In this document: positions 10,895 through 23,159 of the stretch, in pieces
Layout of the letters: every line of letters starts with the position of its first letter
Position numbering within the stretch: the first letter of the stretch is position 1
Assembly: GCF_042453785.1 (NCBI RefSeq)
Contig: NC_091670.1
Span: 3,100,001-3,164,000, forward strand
From: Malus domestica
Lineage: Eukaryota; Streptophyta; Magnoliopsida; Rosales; Rosaceae
Reading direction: 5' to 3'
Length of the DNA stretch: 64,000 nt
Translations under genes and position numbers: made by a program
Notes under the pieces: model-generated
What the model was told of the DNA's origin: nothing
Database searches by the model: none
Seen by the model: only the letters and a program-made list of their open reading frames with translations

Positions 10895-13075
10895 ATGAAA
10901 CGCTCAGCCGATGGCGTTCCCATCGCCGCTTCCTCCGCCACTGCCTCCTCCTCGCTGCCGCCCAAGAAACCTGTTTTCTTAACTAAAGCCCAACGCGAGC
11001 AATTAGCCCTCCAACGCCGTCAAGAACAAACCGAAGATCAAAAGCGCCACCAGAACCATCTCCTCTCCAGTCTCTCCCACTCGCGCCCTTCATCCGACGC
11101 TGCACCGCCCGTAACCACCCCCAATTCTGACCGAGACCGAGATCGAGACAGAGACAGAGACCGAGATCATAGGGACCGAGAGCGGGACAGAGACAGGGAC
11201 CGATACTCCCGTGACCGGGAACGAGACCGGGAACGAGATTCCGAGCGGCGGAACCGAGACCGAGACCGAGATAGGGAGCGGGAAGAGGAGGCCAAGGCTC
11301 GAGAGCGTGCCCGCTTAGACAAATTGGCGGAGCGCGAGCGGGACAAAGAGCTGGAAGCCATTAAAGAGCAGTATCTCGGATCGAAGAAGCCCAAGAAGCG
11401 AGTCATCAAACCCAGCGAGAAATTCCGATTCTCTTTCGATTGGGAGAACACGGAGGACACCTCTCGGGATATGAATGCTTTGTACCAAAACCCTCATGAG
11501 GCCCAGCTTTTGTTTGGGCGAGGGTTTCGGGCCGGGATGGACAGAAGGGAGCAGAAGAAGCTTGCTGTAAAGTACGAGAGGGAGCTGCGTGAGGAGATTC
11601 GGAAGAAGGACGGCGTAGAGGAGAGGCCTGAGGAGGCCGCTGCGCAGAGGCTCAAGGAGGAGGCTGCGGAAATGTATGACACTTTTGACATGAGGGTTGA
11701 TCGCCATTGGACTGATAAGAAGCTTGAAGAGATGACTGAGAGGGATTGGAGGATTTTTAGGGAGGATTTTAACATTTCGTACAAGGGGTCGAGGATTCCG
11801 AGGCCAATGAGGAGTTGGGCTGAGAGTAAATTGAGTGAGGAGTTGCTTAAGACTGTGGAGAAAGCTGGGTACAAAAAGCCTTCTCCTATTCAGATGGCGG
11901 CGATTCCACTTGGGATGCAACAGCGCGATGTTATTGGCATTGCTGAGACTGGTTCGGGTAAGACTGCTGCCTTTGTTCTTCCTATGTTGACTTATATTTC
12001 GAGGTTGCCTCCCATTAGTGAGGAGAATGCGGCCGAAGGGCCTTATGCTGTTGTTATGGCGCCTACTCGTGAGCTTGCACAACAGATTGAGGATGAGACT
12101 AACAAGTTTGCGCAATACTTGGGTATCAAAGTGGTTTCCATTGTTGGCGGGCAGTCAATCGAGGATCAAGGTTTTAGAATTAGGCAAGGCTGTGCGGTTG
12201 TAATTGCTACTCCAGGGCGTTTGATTGATTGCTTGGAGAGGCGTTATGCTGTTCTTAACCAGTGCAATTATGTTGTTCTTGATGAGGCTGATAGGATGAT
12301 TGATATGGGGTTTGAGCCACAGGTTGTCGGTGTTTTAGATGCAATGCCCTCCAGCAATTTCAAACCTGAGAATGAGGATGAAGAACTTGATGAGAAGAAG
12401 ATTTATAGAACCACTTATATGTTCAGTGCCACCATGCCCCCTGCTGTGGAGCGGCTTGCTAGGAAGTACTTGAGGAATCCTGTTGTGGTCACAATTGGAA
12501 CAGCTGGAAAGACAACTGATTTAATTACTCAGAATGTAATCATGACCAAGGAATCAGAAAAGTTTGAGAGGTTAAAGAGATTGCTTGACGAACTTGGTGA
12601 TAAGACTGCTATTGTGTTCGTTAACACCAAGAAGAATGCAGACTACGTTGCTAAGAGTTTGGATAAAAATGGATATCGTGTGACCACTTTGCATGGAGGG
12701 AAGTCACAGGAGCAGAGAGAAATTAGCCTTGAAGGTTTTCGGACCAAGAAATACAATGTTCTAGTTGCGACCGATGTTGCAGGTCGTGGGATTGACATAC
12801 CTGATGTGGCCTATGTTATTAATTACGATACGCCTGGGAATATCGAACAGTACACTCATCGTATTGGGCGTACTGGCCGTGCAGGAAAGACTGGTGTGGC
12901 CACAACATTCTTGACTATGCACGACACAGATGTATTTTATGATCTCAAGCAGATGCTTATTCAGAGTAATAGTCATGTTCCTCCTGAACTGGCGAAACAT
13001 GAGGCCTCAAAGTTCAAGCCAGGTTCAGTGCCTGATAGACCACCAAGGCGTAATGATACTATTTTTACTCACTAA
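10895..13075 (+). CDS. RH21: DEAD-box ATP-dependent RNA helicase, Prp28/DDX23 type (plant RH21)
   Basis: One uninterrupted frame of 726 codons. The first ~150 residues are rich in Arg/Asp/Glu dipeptides (about residues 77-140), as in the N-terminal region of DDX23 and plant RH21. The helicase core follows with the Q motif (KPSPIQ), motif I AETGSGKT at about residue 350, [16 protein letters not shown] at 463 and SAT at 511. [10 protein letters not shown] comes next, and [10 protein letters not shown] starts at 655. A short acidic insert ([10 protein letters not shown]) precedes SAT, which fits Prp28 rather than generic DEAD proteins. Prp28 is a U5 snRNP-associated helicase that helps exchange U1 for U6 at the 5' splice site in the nucleus. 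The length is close to the Arabidopsis protein as I recall it. All catalytic motifs are intact, so the gene looks functional. The lack of introns is seen directly. The start is the first ATG after a CT-rich leader. Confidence 0.95.
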   Translation: MKRSADGVPIAASSATASSSLPPKKPVFLTKAQREQLALQRRQEQTEDQKRHQNHLLSSLSHSRPSSDAAPPVTTPNSDRDRDRDRDRDRDHRDRERDRDRDRYSRDRERDRERDSERRNRDRDRDREREEEAKARERARLDKLAERERDKELEAIKEQYLGSKKPKKRVIKPSEKFRFSFDWENTEDTSRDMNALYQNPHEAQLLFGRGFRAGMDRREQKKLAVKYERELREEIRKKDGVEERPEEAAAQRLKEEAAEMYDTFDMRVDRHWTDKKLEEMTERDWRIFREDFNISYKGSRIPRPMRSWAESKLSEELLKTVEKAGYKKPSPIQMAAIPLGMQQRDVIGIAETGSGKTAAFVLPMLTYISRLPPISEENAAEGPYAVVMAPTRELAQQIEDETNKFAQYLGIKVVSIVGGQSIEDQGFRIRQGCAVVIATPGRLIDCLERRYAVLNQCNYVVLDEADRMIDMGFEPQVVGVLDAMPSSNFKPENEDEELDEKKIYRTTYMFSATMPPAVERLARKYLRNPVVVTIGTAGKTTDLITQNVIMTKESEKFERLKRLLDELGDKTAIVFVNTKKNADYVAKSLDKNGYRVTTLHGGKSQEQREISLEGFRTKKYNVLVATDVAGRGIDIPDVAYVINYDTPGNIEQYTHRIGRTGRAGKTGVATTFLTMHDTDVFYDLKQMLIQSNSHVPPELAKHEASKFKPGSVPDRPPRRNDTIFTH

Positions 13076-14786
13076 GAAGTTAGGAGTTTACCAGAGTTTT
13101 CGACAGAGGGCCCAACTTATTCTCCGTGTGATGGTGTTTGGTGGTTGAGACATATTTGCTTAATGCTGGAACTGAAGAAGTGAGTTGCTTTGTATGGGAT
13201 TGTGTTCATCTAATATTTGTGCCGTACTGTAATTGGCAAATTGATGTCATAAACCTTTTTGCTCTAGAATAATGTTGTTAACCGTTATGTTTGCTAGAAT
13301 TATGACGATATCAGTTTGAATGTTTACTTTTTCACTCATCATTGAGTTTTGCAAATTATTCGTTCACTTGAGTGGGTTGTCTTCAAATACTATATTGTCT
13401 GTTGATGTTTTCATATCACATTTGTATGCAGAAATAAACATTAAAGCTACTCTTGTATGCTCTTTATGTATTATGTGTGTATTATGTTCACAGTATGGTG
13501 GTCACTTCCACCTTGGAGGTTCTGGGCAACATATCTCCGAGAATCTGCTGGACCACCTTGCTGGATGTCACTGTTTGGTTTTGGGGCTTTTCTTTGCATG
13601 CCAGATTTGTCGAAGCAATTTGATATTAAGGTGCTGTTTTCTACTATGGTATGTGATTTAAGTTATTGCTGATATATGGTATTATTGAGGATTAACTGTG
13701 ATTAGCAAGGAAATAAATATGAAGGAAGAGAAAATAAAGAAAGCTCTGTTTATGAATCATAACATTAAGTTTGTAAGTTTGGGATAGGAATAGATGGTTA
13801 TCTTTTATAGTGTTATAAGGTTTTGACAAACCAATACCATGTCGAAATAATTTAGTGTCGTTGCTAGCTACTGCTGTAGTTTTGGCTTTTGATAGAATGT
13901 AATTTTGAGTTCTTGACATAAGATAATGTACCGATAACAATGTTGATATTACTAAACATGATCAGGAATCGAAGCATATAACATTTGAAGCCCGTTCGTG
14001 TACATAAGTGCAATATCTTTTACCCCTAATGAGCTTAATCTTCCAACTGATGCTAACATATATTCGTATGCATTTGGTCTACAAGAAAATATGTTGTTTC
14101 ATGTTTTTGGTATTGAAAAGTGGTGTATTGGTGAACTGCATTTCGTATTATCACCTTTGCATAACTGTTTATTTACTCTGGTTTTGCAAGCCTTTTATAG
14201 TCTTAATCTCGTTAACATAATTAGGTTTTAGATATATCATGTGCAGATAGTCAACCTCATGCATCTTAATACAGAAAATTATCTTGTATTGAAACTCAAT
14301 AAGCCAAATAAGTCGACGAAAAGAGTTGAATGGCCCCGAAAAGAGTACTTTGTTCCATATAATTTACATGCTGTTGCGTCTGAAAGTTGCTCATTCTATG
14401 ATCAAGGTTTGTTTCGACCGGAAACTATTGCATGTGTAATCTAGGTCATAAATCTGTGTATTTATACATGTTTAGTGGGCTAAGGTGACATTGATTAGTA
14501 GGAACGATTAGCAGCTGTTCATAGATTTGGATACATTCTGCAGATAAGTTGTATATATTTGAGCATATTACAGTCCAGATGACATAAATAGATGAACAAG
14601 ACGAGAAAGTACTGAAAATTTCAGAACCATTTCAAGGAGGCCTTCTTGCCTGAGGTTATAACAAATATGTCATTGTTAACTACACCTTTGTGAGACGAGC
14701 AGTATTTTGCAAAACACGCATCAAGGTGCTCCTAGGCGGCTTTTGAAGGCAGAGCGGTGATGTTAACTCGAATGGAGTAGGCTTAG
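13076..14786. other. 3' flank of the helicase gene; no further gene recognised
   Basis: The first ~200 bases are probably 3' untranslated region; AATAATG near 13270 could serve as a polyadenylation signal. Short open frames at 13320-13661 and 13998-14444 resemble no family I know and lack codon structure. Confidence 0.55.
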
Positions 14787-14995
14787 GGCTGGTTTGGTAT
14801 TGATGTGCTTTGAAAAAAACTACTTTTGCTGTGCTGTGAGAATAATCTCATTTTTGCTCCTCACGTTTTTAGCTTTTTTTCACCTAAAATTGTGAAAATA
14901 AGCTATTTTTAAATATTTACCAAACATCTTTTTGAGCTTAGCTTTTTTTTATACTCACTTTTTATAAAATCACCTTAGTACCAAACAAGTACTTC
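14787..14995. mobile_element. Probable MITE with GGTTTGGTA-type ends
   Basis: The left end CTGGTTTGGTATTGATGTG is mirrored by the complement of CACCTTAGTACCAAACAAG at the right. Between them is AT-rich DNA with AGCTTTTTTTCACC and AAAATAAGCTATTTTT. Similar ends are typical of small hAT-like elements in dicots. The target duplication is unclear. Confidence 0.5.
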
Positions 14996-15718
14996 AACGT
15001 CCCAGCTTTTGGAGGGGGCGATGATGAGGAATTGTTGTACTATCAGAATTTTGGAGAGCAGTCAGTGGCGTCCCCGAGTTCATGGCCGTGGCACTTAGCG
15101 ATTAAGCATCCGCCGGGTCCAGTTCCATGTTTTAAGACATGATTATTTGGGCTTGCTGATTTTATGTCTCACCATTTTATGATTTCCTCCAAATTCAAAG
15201 TAAAGAAACCATAGCCAAAAGGAACTACTAGATTCTAGGAAAGCGTAACGAGGAGATTATTTATGCTTTATATTTAATTTTCGGCCCTTCCTAAGCTTCG
15301 AATCATTAGCTCCGCCCCTGAAAGAGAGCTAATGAAATTCAGGGAGGGCCTTAGGGGAGACCAAGAAGTGATGTAAATATTAGTATAGCATTAGCTAGTT
15401 TTGAACTCAACAACTTTACGCTACGAATAAAGGAATACATAGAATTAAACATAGGAAAGATTTCTTCGTAACGTCTGATATTTTTCAAAAAATGATTAAC
15501 ATCTTCATTCTCCCACTACTCCCCAAGTGAAATGCCATCATGAAAGGCCTAAACCCGCTTACAAGGCAAGGTGCTAATTTTCACTTAAAAATCCCAAGTG
15601 CGACGAAAAAGCTTTCCAACCAACTTCGGGAAATTTGGTGATAAATCACATCATCCGAAACTCTGTCTATCTAATAATTTGGTACTTACTTACATGTTTG
15701 TCTAATTAGATTTGCACT

Positions 15719-15903
15719 GCCACTTAGTATTACGGTCTAGTGGTATTTCTTTTTACTTGTAAGTGAGATGTTTTAGATTCGATTCTTGTCAAAGACGAAT
15801 TTAATCAAAATTATTATGGTTAGCCCACAATGAGGCTTGACTCACTCTCTCACCTTTTAGTGTAGATAGTCGCATGTATTTATAAAATGAAAAATAAATA
15901 AAT
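15719..15903 (+). mobile_element. tRNA-derived SINE with TSD
   Basis: A polymerase III box A-like GGTCTAGTGGTA near 15734 and a box B-like AGATTCGATTC near 15776 are followed by a non-tRNA body and an A-rich tail (AAAATGAAAAATAAATAAAT). The insert is flanked by ATTAGATTTGCACT (15705-15718) and ATTAGATTGCACT (15904-15916), which differ by one base. A more decayed copy of the same family is at 51597-51767. Confidence 0.85.
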
Positions 15904-15916
15904 ATTAGATTGCACT

Positions 15917-18520
15917 ATATTCTTCTTTGTTTCTGTTTTGCTTCCAAGTTAAATTTCAAGTTTCGGAAAAAAGATCATCTCCAAATCTCTCCCTCCAAAA
16001 CCCAAGAATCAAGTGATTTGAGACTTTAAAATTTGATCCAATAGCTAAAAACAGATAAGTTAGTAAAAACTTTTACAAGCTATAATAATTTTTAGCCATT
16101 TGATCAAATTAAAAAAACTCAGATCACTTGATCATTGGGTTTTGGAGAGAGAGATATGGAGAGGATCTCTTTCCTCAAGTTTCAACCACCATAATGAGTA
16201 CGGTTGGTTTTTTTAATAAATAAATTCATGTTTTTGAGCCAAGAGGAGGGCAAGAGTAAAAAAGTTCGATCATAAGTACTCATTGAGGCAATGTATACCA
16301 AATTTACAGAATATAATATTGGTATATGAGTAGATACTTTGAGCTTTAGGACCTTCATTAGAAATCCTTGTAAACAATTTCATGACATTTTCATACTTTA
16401 AGAAATGGCTTTAAGAGATAAATTCTTAAGTGGTAAGTATACAACCTTCACATGCCATAAGTCTCATGTCTAAAGTAACAATATACTTATAGAAATGTGG
16501 TTGCTTGGGAAACTCAGTGGGACAAAACCAAGCGAAGGAGAAAAATTGAGGTAAATTGGTGGACATCTTACGGGGAGTGTTGTATATATTATTCATTATA
16601 TGGATGTTCAATTTCTAGGTTAATAAGTAATATGTCAATACTTGAACACCTTTTTGTGTAAATCATATACTAATAAATAGGCACTCTAATAAAAAGAAAA
16701 TAACACCTAGATTTCTCCTCCCCATCTCTATATTGTTTTCTATTCCCTGTTGATAAAGAAAAAAAACGAGAAACAGTCATGCTGATAACGTCTCACCAAC
16801 TAACTTCAATATCACTTGTTTTCTCTTCATTGACTTCTTTTAGAACATAAAATATTTATCAACCCAATCTTAGTATTAAATAGCTTTTATAATCTTGTAA
16901 ATTTTGCATAATTGAAGTTATTCTTTTAACTCACGTACATACATTTTACTACAACTTAGAAATTAAAAATTGTGTCTAATAAAATGAAATTAAAAATTGT
17001 TATATTTTATGTGTTAGCTAGACAATATATGATTGTCAAATGCTAAGAGTAGTTGGGTAAACATTTCGTTTTTAGTTTTCACTTTTTGTGCCTGAAATAT
17101 GGGAAAACATATGATGAATAAGAGATTAAGCATATGGATGAATAAGGGATTAAGAAAACAAATTTTTTTAAAAGTGAAAATAATTTTACATAGTTTTTTA
17201 CTTTTGGTTTTCATTGTGTGTACCTTTCTTTGTAAGGTTCTTCTACATTTGTCTCGTCATTCTTCCTCCACTCTCATATCTCCCATTTCTCCTTGATCTC
17301 CAACGCAAAGACATATTCATGAATAATTCTCCCGCAAATGGATCCTTGTAAACCAGAACTATATAAAAAATTACAACGAAGCATGATCAATCGCAAAGCA
17401 AGAAGCATACTTTACTTACTTCGTTGAAAGTCAAGCTTATTAAGAATTGCAACATTAAAAGGATTAATAAAATCGCTAAAATCCAATTTCCATATTCCAT
17501 CCATTTTTGTATGCATGCCTATCTGACAATGTAGACAAGTGAAGTTAGCAAAACTGTACAATACAGACTTATGTGGCATGTTACATTTCGTAGAAATTTT
17601 GGTCACTCCATTAGACTATGCAAATCAAGTCGGCAATATTCTATTGACCGGAAGTAGGCAAGTTTTTTGGAAAGAAATCATCTCCGGATATTTTCATCTA
17701 AAATCACTAAATTAAGTGATTCGGATCTTTAAAATTTTCTTACTCAAATGCAGGAAGCAAATTTGTTCTTACATGGCTCTACACCATTGGATGCTCTTAT
17801 ACAAAGTTTTGTCACTCCACAAAATGTTGAATGCACCCCATATTAAAATTTAATATTAAATGACTTATTTACTCCACTATGCAATGACAATTTTGACCTT
17901 ATTAGGTTTAAAAAAAAAAATTATAAATACACCCCAAATCACTTTTAGCGTATTATTTATTTTCTCAACTATCAAAACTCTCTCATCTTCTATTGTTGAA
18001 TAAAACTCTAACTAATAAAACTACAAACATGTTGATTGAGAAAAATTGTTTTTGATGAATGGAATACAAAATTGATTTTTCTGAAGCTTTACATGAGATA
18101 AGACTTCACATTTTTCATTGTTTTAGTGATTTCGATGACATCAATAATTATTTAATCTTGCGTTTGCTGCATTATTTAAACTTCTATATTCATATTCATC
18201 TTTTAGGGTTCATATTAATCTTGCATACCCAGTAACATGAGTCGTATTAGTGCTAGAGTCATATACTACTTTTACAAATTGAGGATAGCCATTCTCCACA
18301 TGAACTCGTACTCTCAATCTTTAGCCGTTTGATTGACGTACGTTTCTCATTGAGTTTTTCTTTCTTTTTTCTTATTCTTTTCTTGTCACTGGGAGATGAT
18401 CAGTGGAAAATGAGGAGAGACATGGCCTATATTTAAAGAAATCTGAGACCGATTCAGTTTTGATTTATTAATTAACTTCTAAGTCTAAAGACTTGTGAAA
18501 TATATATAGAAGCATTATTT
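15917..18520. other. Intergenic, no gene recognised
   Basis: AT-rich DNA with only short, compositionally biased open frames. A repeat remnant with ACACCCCA/ATGCACCCCAT motifs lies near 17830-17940 and resembles the complement of the GGGGTGT array at 20860-21055. Confidence 0.55.
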
Positions 18521-19089
18521 GTTAGCAGCACAGATTTAAATATCGATATTATCGGCGATATTTCGCCGATAATATCGATTTTTCCGGTCGGCGATATTTT
18601 AACTGGTTTCCGTGGGGTTTTCGGCCAAATATCGCGATATTATCGATAATATCGATAATATCGCGATATTTGGAAATTATCGGCGAAATATCCATGGACG
18701 GTGGAATCGGAATCCGAGGCGACGTCGGAGAAGAACGCCGGAGACCGTGGGGCGATTCCCGGGCCGGTTTCGTCCCAAAAACCTTGCAAAAACACAAATC
18801 TTAACATTAATTTCACAAATATACATCAGATTTCACAAATATACAAACGATTCAAGGCAAGGTGAAGTCGGAGAGATTAGGGTTTAGGGTTTCATGGAAT
18901 CTCACCTGACGAAGCGGAATACGAACGATCCTTGCTCCGCGGCGCACCTCTGACTTCGCCTGAGCCACGATCAACGACGATCTCTGTGTGTGTGTGTGTT
19001 TGGGAGAAGAGAGATCGAAGAAGATGGATCCAGAAACCCGATCGAAGAAGAAGGATCCAGAAACCAGATCGAAGAAGAAGGATCCAGAT

Positions 19090-19320
19090 CGCGGGAGAGA
19101 CGAAGACGGAGAGACCGAGGGAGAGACGGAGACGGAGAGACCGAGGCAGAGACGGAGACGGAGAGACCGAGGCAGAGACGGAGACGGAGAGACCGAGGGA
19201 GAGACGGAGACGGAGAGACGGAGACGGAGAGACCGAGGCAGAGACGAAGACGGAGAGACTGAGGGAGAGACGGAGACGGAGAGACCGAGGCAGAGACAGA
19301 GACGTAGAGACGGAGATGGC
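19090..19320. repeat. GA-rich minisatellite (GAGACGGAGACGG / GAGACCGAG)
   Basis: Irregular tandem copies of GAGACCGAGGCAGAGACGGA-type units lie inside the hAT-like element. Related GAGAGTGCAGAGAGTGCAG repeats continue from about 19380 to 19600. Long frames of Arg/Glu/Asp on one strand and Ser/Leu/Pro on the other follow from this composition. Confidence 0.85.
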
Positions 19321-19851
19321 GATGAGGTGGTGTCGCCGTTGATGTGGTGTGGAAGTGAGGGTGTGGGTTGTTCACGGGGAGAAGGAGAGAGTGCAGAGAG
19401 TGCAGAGAGTGCAGAGAGGGCGAAGAGGGAGAATGAGGGTTGTTCACGGGGAGAAGGAGAGAGTGCAGAGAGCGATGAGGGGGTGTCGCCGTTTAAGTGG
19501 TGTGAAAGTGAGGGTGTGGCGTGTGGGTTGGTTCACGGGGAGAAGGAGAGAGTGCAGAGAGTGCAGAGAGTGCAGAGAGAGTGCAGAGAGAGAGCACGGT
19601 AGAGATGAGAGAGTGAGGGAAAAGAGAGATCTGAGAGAAAAGAGAGACGGTGACACAAAAGCAAGGTGGGCCCTGGGCACACCTATTAAGATCAAAAAAT
19701 AATTTTAAAAGTAAGATAAATGAAAATACAATTTAAATTGGGGGTGGGTGTAACAATCTACCCCTCTTAAAAGAATTTCGTCTCTGAAATTTAAAATTAC
19801 TTACTAAACTGAAATACTAGAAAATAGGAAGAAGAATATATGTATAAAGAG

Positions 19852-20165
19852 AAATCAAGTCCAAATAATTACATCATATTAAAATTTGATTAATTTTTTT
19901 TTCAGTTACATATATTCTATATGATAAATTTCTATTTTAAATCAAGTCCAAATAATTACATCATATTAAAATTTGATTATTTTTTTTTCAGTTACATATA
20001 TTATATATGATAAATTTCTATTTTAAATCAAATCCAAATAATTACATCATATTAAAATTTGATTATTTTTTTTTCAGTTACATATATTATATATGATTAA
20101 TTTCTATTTTAAATCAAGTCCAAATAATTACATCATACTAAAATTTGATTAATTTCTTTTCAAGT
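19852..20165. repeat. Four copies of an ~86-bp AT-rich unit
   Basis: Units starting AAATCAAGTCCAAATAATTA occur at 19852, 19939, 20025 (with AAATCC) and 20111. Each continues with CATCATATTAAAATTTGATT, a T-run, and CAGTTACATATATT. The copies are nearly identical, so this array within the hAT-like element is young. Confidence 0.9.
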
Positions 20166-20859
20166 ATCTACTTTTGAACTACTCACCACGTTCATTCTAT
20201 GTGATGCTAAGTCACTTATGTATCTTACCATACAATGTATAAAGTGTAAAATATTGTACTAATTCATTATATATAAATGATTATGGTGTGTTTAAACTTA
20301 TTTTATTAATTACTACATATTTTCTACACTTACAATGTTTGCCAGCTTGCTATATAATCAACTTAAATCTGTTAAATCCATCATGCAATGCATTTCCTTC
20401 CAATTTTTTGTGATAAACTAATAGATAATTGACTAAATAAACATCCTGCAAAGTTTCAATAAAAATTTCCAAGTTTTTCTTACAATTTCCGTGGTTTCCA
20501 TGTAATTTTTATCGATATCGATATTTTACCGATATTTCCATCGATATTTCCGTGTTTTCGGACTACCGATATTTTCGATATCACCGATATTTTCTTCCTT
20601 GGTTAGCAGTAACGAGAGAGTCTTTTTTTTTTTTTTTTTTTTTTACTCGGAAAGACTCAGCACCACGAGTCATTTTTAAGGCTTTTTAGAAGTTGAATAA
20701 GATGATTTCAAACTATACTAAGATGATTTCAAATCATCATTTTGAAATCATTCGGTAAACTAAATGCTCAGATGATTTGAAATATTTCGACAAATTAAAC
20801 GTTCAAATGGTTAGATTCAATTCCTAAAAATTAAAAATGAGTGTTATAAGATTTGAGAA

Positions 20860-21055
20860 ATGTGGGGTGTAAAGAAAATGTGGGGTGTATGTACAAAATA
20901 TAAGATGTATATTGAGAATGTGGGGTGTGGGGGTATTATGGGAAAGTATGTAGGGTGTATTAAGATAATTTTTAAGTGAAAAAGAAAATATGGGGTGTAT
21001 TAAGTATGTGGGGTTTATTCAACAATTTGTGGGGTGTTAATATAATTAGCCTAAT
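20860..21055. repeat. Interspersed TGTGGGGTGTA repeats
   Basis: TGTGGGGTGTA or close variants (ATGGGGTGTA, TAGGGTGTATTAAG) recur about eight times, about 20-40 bases apart. It is probably a MITE remnant lying upstream of the tubby-like gene. Confidence 0.6.
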
Positions 21056-21697
21056 CTTAATAGTGTTATTGTTTTTATTTCTGGTCAATCCCGTATCCCA
21101 TCCATGAAATCCAGGCAAATTCCACCGATGAAATCCACTGACTACACACGTGGCAGCAGATGCAGCATCCTAGTAAGTAGAGTCCCAACCACAAGGGACA
21201 ACCTCGTCATACCATACCCCAACAGGGATACAACCGTCATTTCACTATCCAACAGGCCTCCCTCATGATAGCGTGCCTCATGTCACAGTCCATATCAAAT
21301 CCTGACCTTTTCAACAACATCAACGGCCCACATGCACACACCTCCAGTGCGTCCACAAGGTAATAAACTATTCCCAGAAGCACTATATTACTCCTCGCAA
21401 ATTAGAACCAAACGATGTCGTATGAGGTGGATGCTAAAGTACGCCGAACGTGAAACAAGGGGTTTGCGTCCGAATCTCGCAGTAGGATACGCCGTTGGTC
21501 GGGTAACGGAAACACGGGAAGTTGGTCCTTAGACCAAAAAAGTCAACCGTTAGGGGTATAATGGTCATTCGGATCTAGCTCAAGTGGGGCTTAACTAAAT
21601 AAATTCAGACAAATAAATAAAACTAAACAATTTGGGATTAAGTTAATAAAGCTATTAGTTGGTGAACTGGATTGAATAAAGAGTTGAAGTCCGGACC

Positions 21698-21699
<2 letters not shown>

Positions 21700-21736
<37 letters not shown>

Positions 21737-23159
21737 AGATGTTGATCTGGTTGTTCTGATTATCTGGTGTTTGGATCGCAGCTTTTAGAAGTACTGAATC
21801 ATCACTTGTCTCAGGTGTTTGTTTAGATTCCTGGACCTTTTCTTTTCTGTTTGTTTCTCGGGAAAATTTGCAGGCCCACCTGGTTTCATTTCTCTTATTG
21901 TTGGATTTACAAGGTACGTTTTTTCTGGGTTCTTACTTTTCTGTTCCAAAGGGGTTTCTGATTCTTTGAAACGTTTTGTGGGTTTTGTTCGGTTGGTGGG
22001 TTGTAAGTCTCTTATGGATAATACCTGAATTTTCATTTTTTGTTCTGTTTTTAATTCAGGGGGTTTGCAGCTCCACATTTTTATGTTCTTTCTGCACTAA
22101 TTTGCTTAGTTTTCATGAATTTTTTGGTATTTTTTATGGTAATTTTTGTAGGCTTTGCATCATCTACTTTTGAATTTTCAGTAAATGGAAAATCAGCAAA
22201 TAAAAAGCAATTTTTGATGGTTTTTACCTTCAATTTTTGGGGTGGTTTTGTGAGCTAAATAGCAGTATTTGTATTTGCAGTACCTCTACAAGAAGGTTTC
22301 ATCCTTGCAAGTTGTTCACTGATCTCCGAAAGCCTTAGCGGTGAAGCAATGTATCTTTGATCAGTGCCAAACTTTTCAAACTCAAGCCTTTTGGAACTCT
22401 ACTTTGGTGGTTTAAGGGTTTGCTCTCTCTCTCTCTCTATATATATATATTTAGTTAGTGTGTGTGTGACTTATGAAGCTAACTCTTAGTTGAAGGATTT
22501 GCGTTTAACTTCTAGGTCAACATAAATTAGAACTCTTTTTTTTCTTTTTATTCAAGTTACATCTATCATTTGGGTTCATATTTCAGAATCTGGGTTTTGT
22601 TTTCTGAGGTTCATTTGGTAGACCGTACAAATAGGGATTTCGGTTTGAATTAGTTGTAGTTTGGTTTGTAGAAGATCAGCTTTAAACCCTGCCACCAAAA
22701 GATGTATCTGATTAAAGTTTGATACTTTAGGCTGCTTTAACTCCATGTGTGAAAGTGAGACTTTATTCAATGAGAATCTCCTTTCCTTCCAGTGCTTTTC
22801 TCAGTCTGTCTTCTTCCTTTTTTTTTTAATTTTTTTTAGTACATCGATATTTTTACATTAAGGGGAGGGGGAGTTTGGCAAAGCCACACAATGGGCAGCC
22901 TAATTTGTTATCGAATTCGCAATCCACGAGATTCGATCCTAAGGCCTTTCCCTTACAAGTTAAGAGGAATAACACCAGACCGTAGTACTGAGTGACACTT
23001 TTTTTTTCTTTTTCTATTTAACTCTCTGTTATTAAGCATTCCGGAGAATTTAAATCAATGTTTGATTAATTTGCAGCTGAACCCACACTTATAGTTTTGG
23101 GGCCAGCCCCCTTGAAGTGGATATACTTAACATCTTGGTCTGTTGGCACGTCAGAGTAA
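21700..23159 (+). promoter_or_regulatory. Spliced 5' leader of the tubby-like gene
   Basis: A (GA)n run at 21703-21732 opens a leader-like exon. A donor AAG/GTACGTTTT near 21913 and an acceptor TTTGCAG ending at 22280 outline a leader intron. A further acceptor TTTGCAG... (TTGCAG ends at 23076) starts the last leader exon (23077-23159). A seven-codon upstream frame (21739-21759) sits right after the GA run. The exact leader structure is inferred from splice motifs, and the middle donor (after 22281) is unclear. Confidence 0.5.
22836..22993 (-). mobile_element. tRNA-derived SINE in the leader intron
   Basis: Read on the minus strand it begins near CAGTACTACGGTCTGGTG (box A-like). It has AGGATCGAATCTCGTGG (box B-like) about 45 bases on and a body with GGCTGCCCATTGTG. 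It ends toward a T-rich stretch on the plus strand, which corresponds to the A-rich tail. It resembles Rosaceae SINEs with the TACGGTCTGGTG start. No clean target duplication could be read because both flanks are T-rich. Confidence 0.7.

Larger units (their letters stand above)
18529..20601. mobile_element. Non-autonomous hAT-like element with ATATCG palindrome clusters
   Basis: Both ends are packed with ATATCG, CGATAT, TATCGGCGATA and CCGATAATATCG motifs (18540-18690 and 20508-20593). The left terminus CACAGATTTAAATATCG and the complement of the right terminus, CAAGGAAGAAAATATCG, form an imperfect terminal repeat. GTTAGCAG flanks both sides (18521-18528 and 20602-20609), an 8-base TSD as in hAT elements. 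The interior has a GA-rich minisatellite and an 86-bp tandem repeat, listed separately, and no transposase. The frames running through the GA-rich part are repeat artefacts. Confidence 0.7.

Noticed and set aside
11315-12115. 266-codon minus-strand frame within the helicase gene
   Set aside because: Shadow of the clear plus-strand RH21 coding sequence.
18932-19702. Several overlapping Arg/Glu/Asp-rich and Ser/Leu/Pro-rich frames on both strands
   Set aside because: All follow from the GA-rich minisatellite inside the hAT-like element; open frames in every phase indicate composition, not coding.
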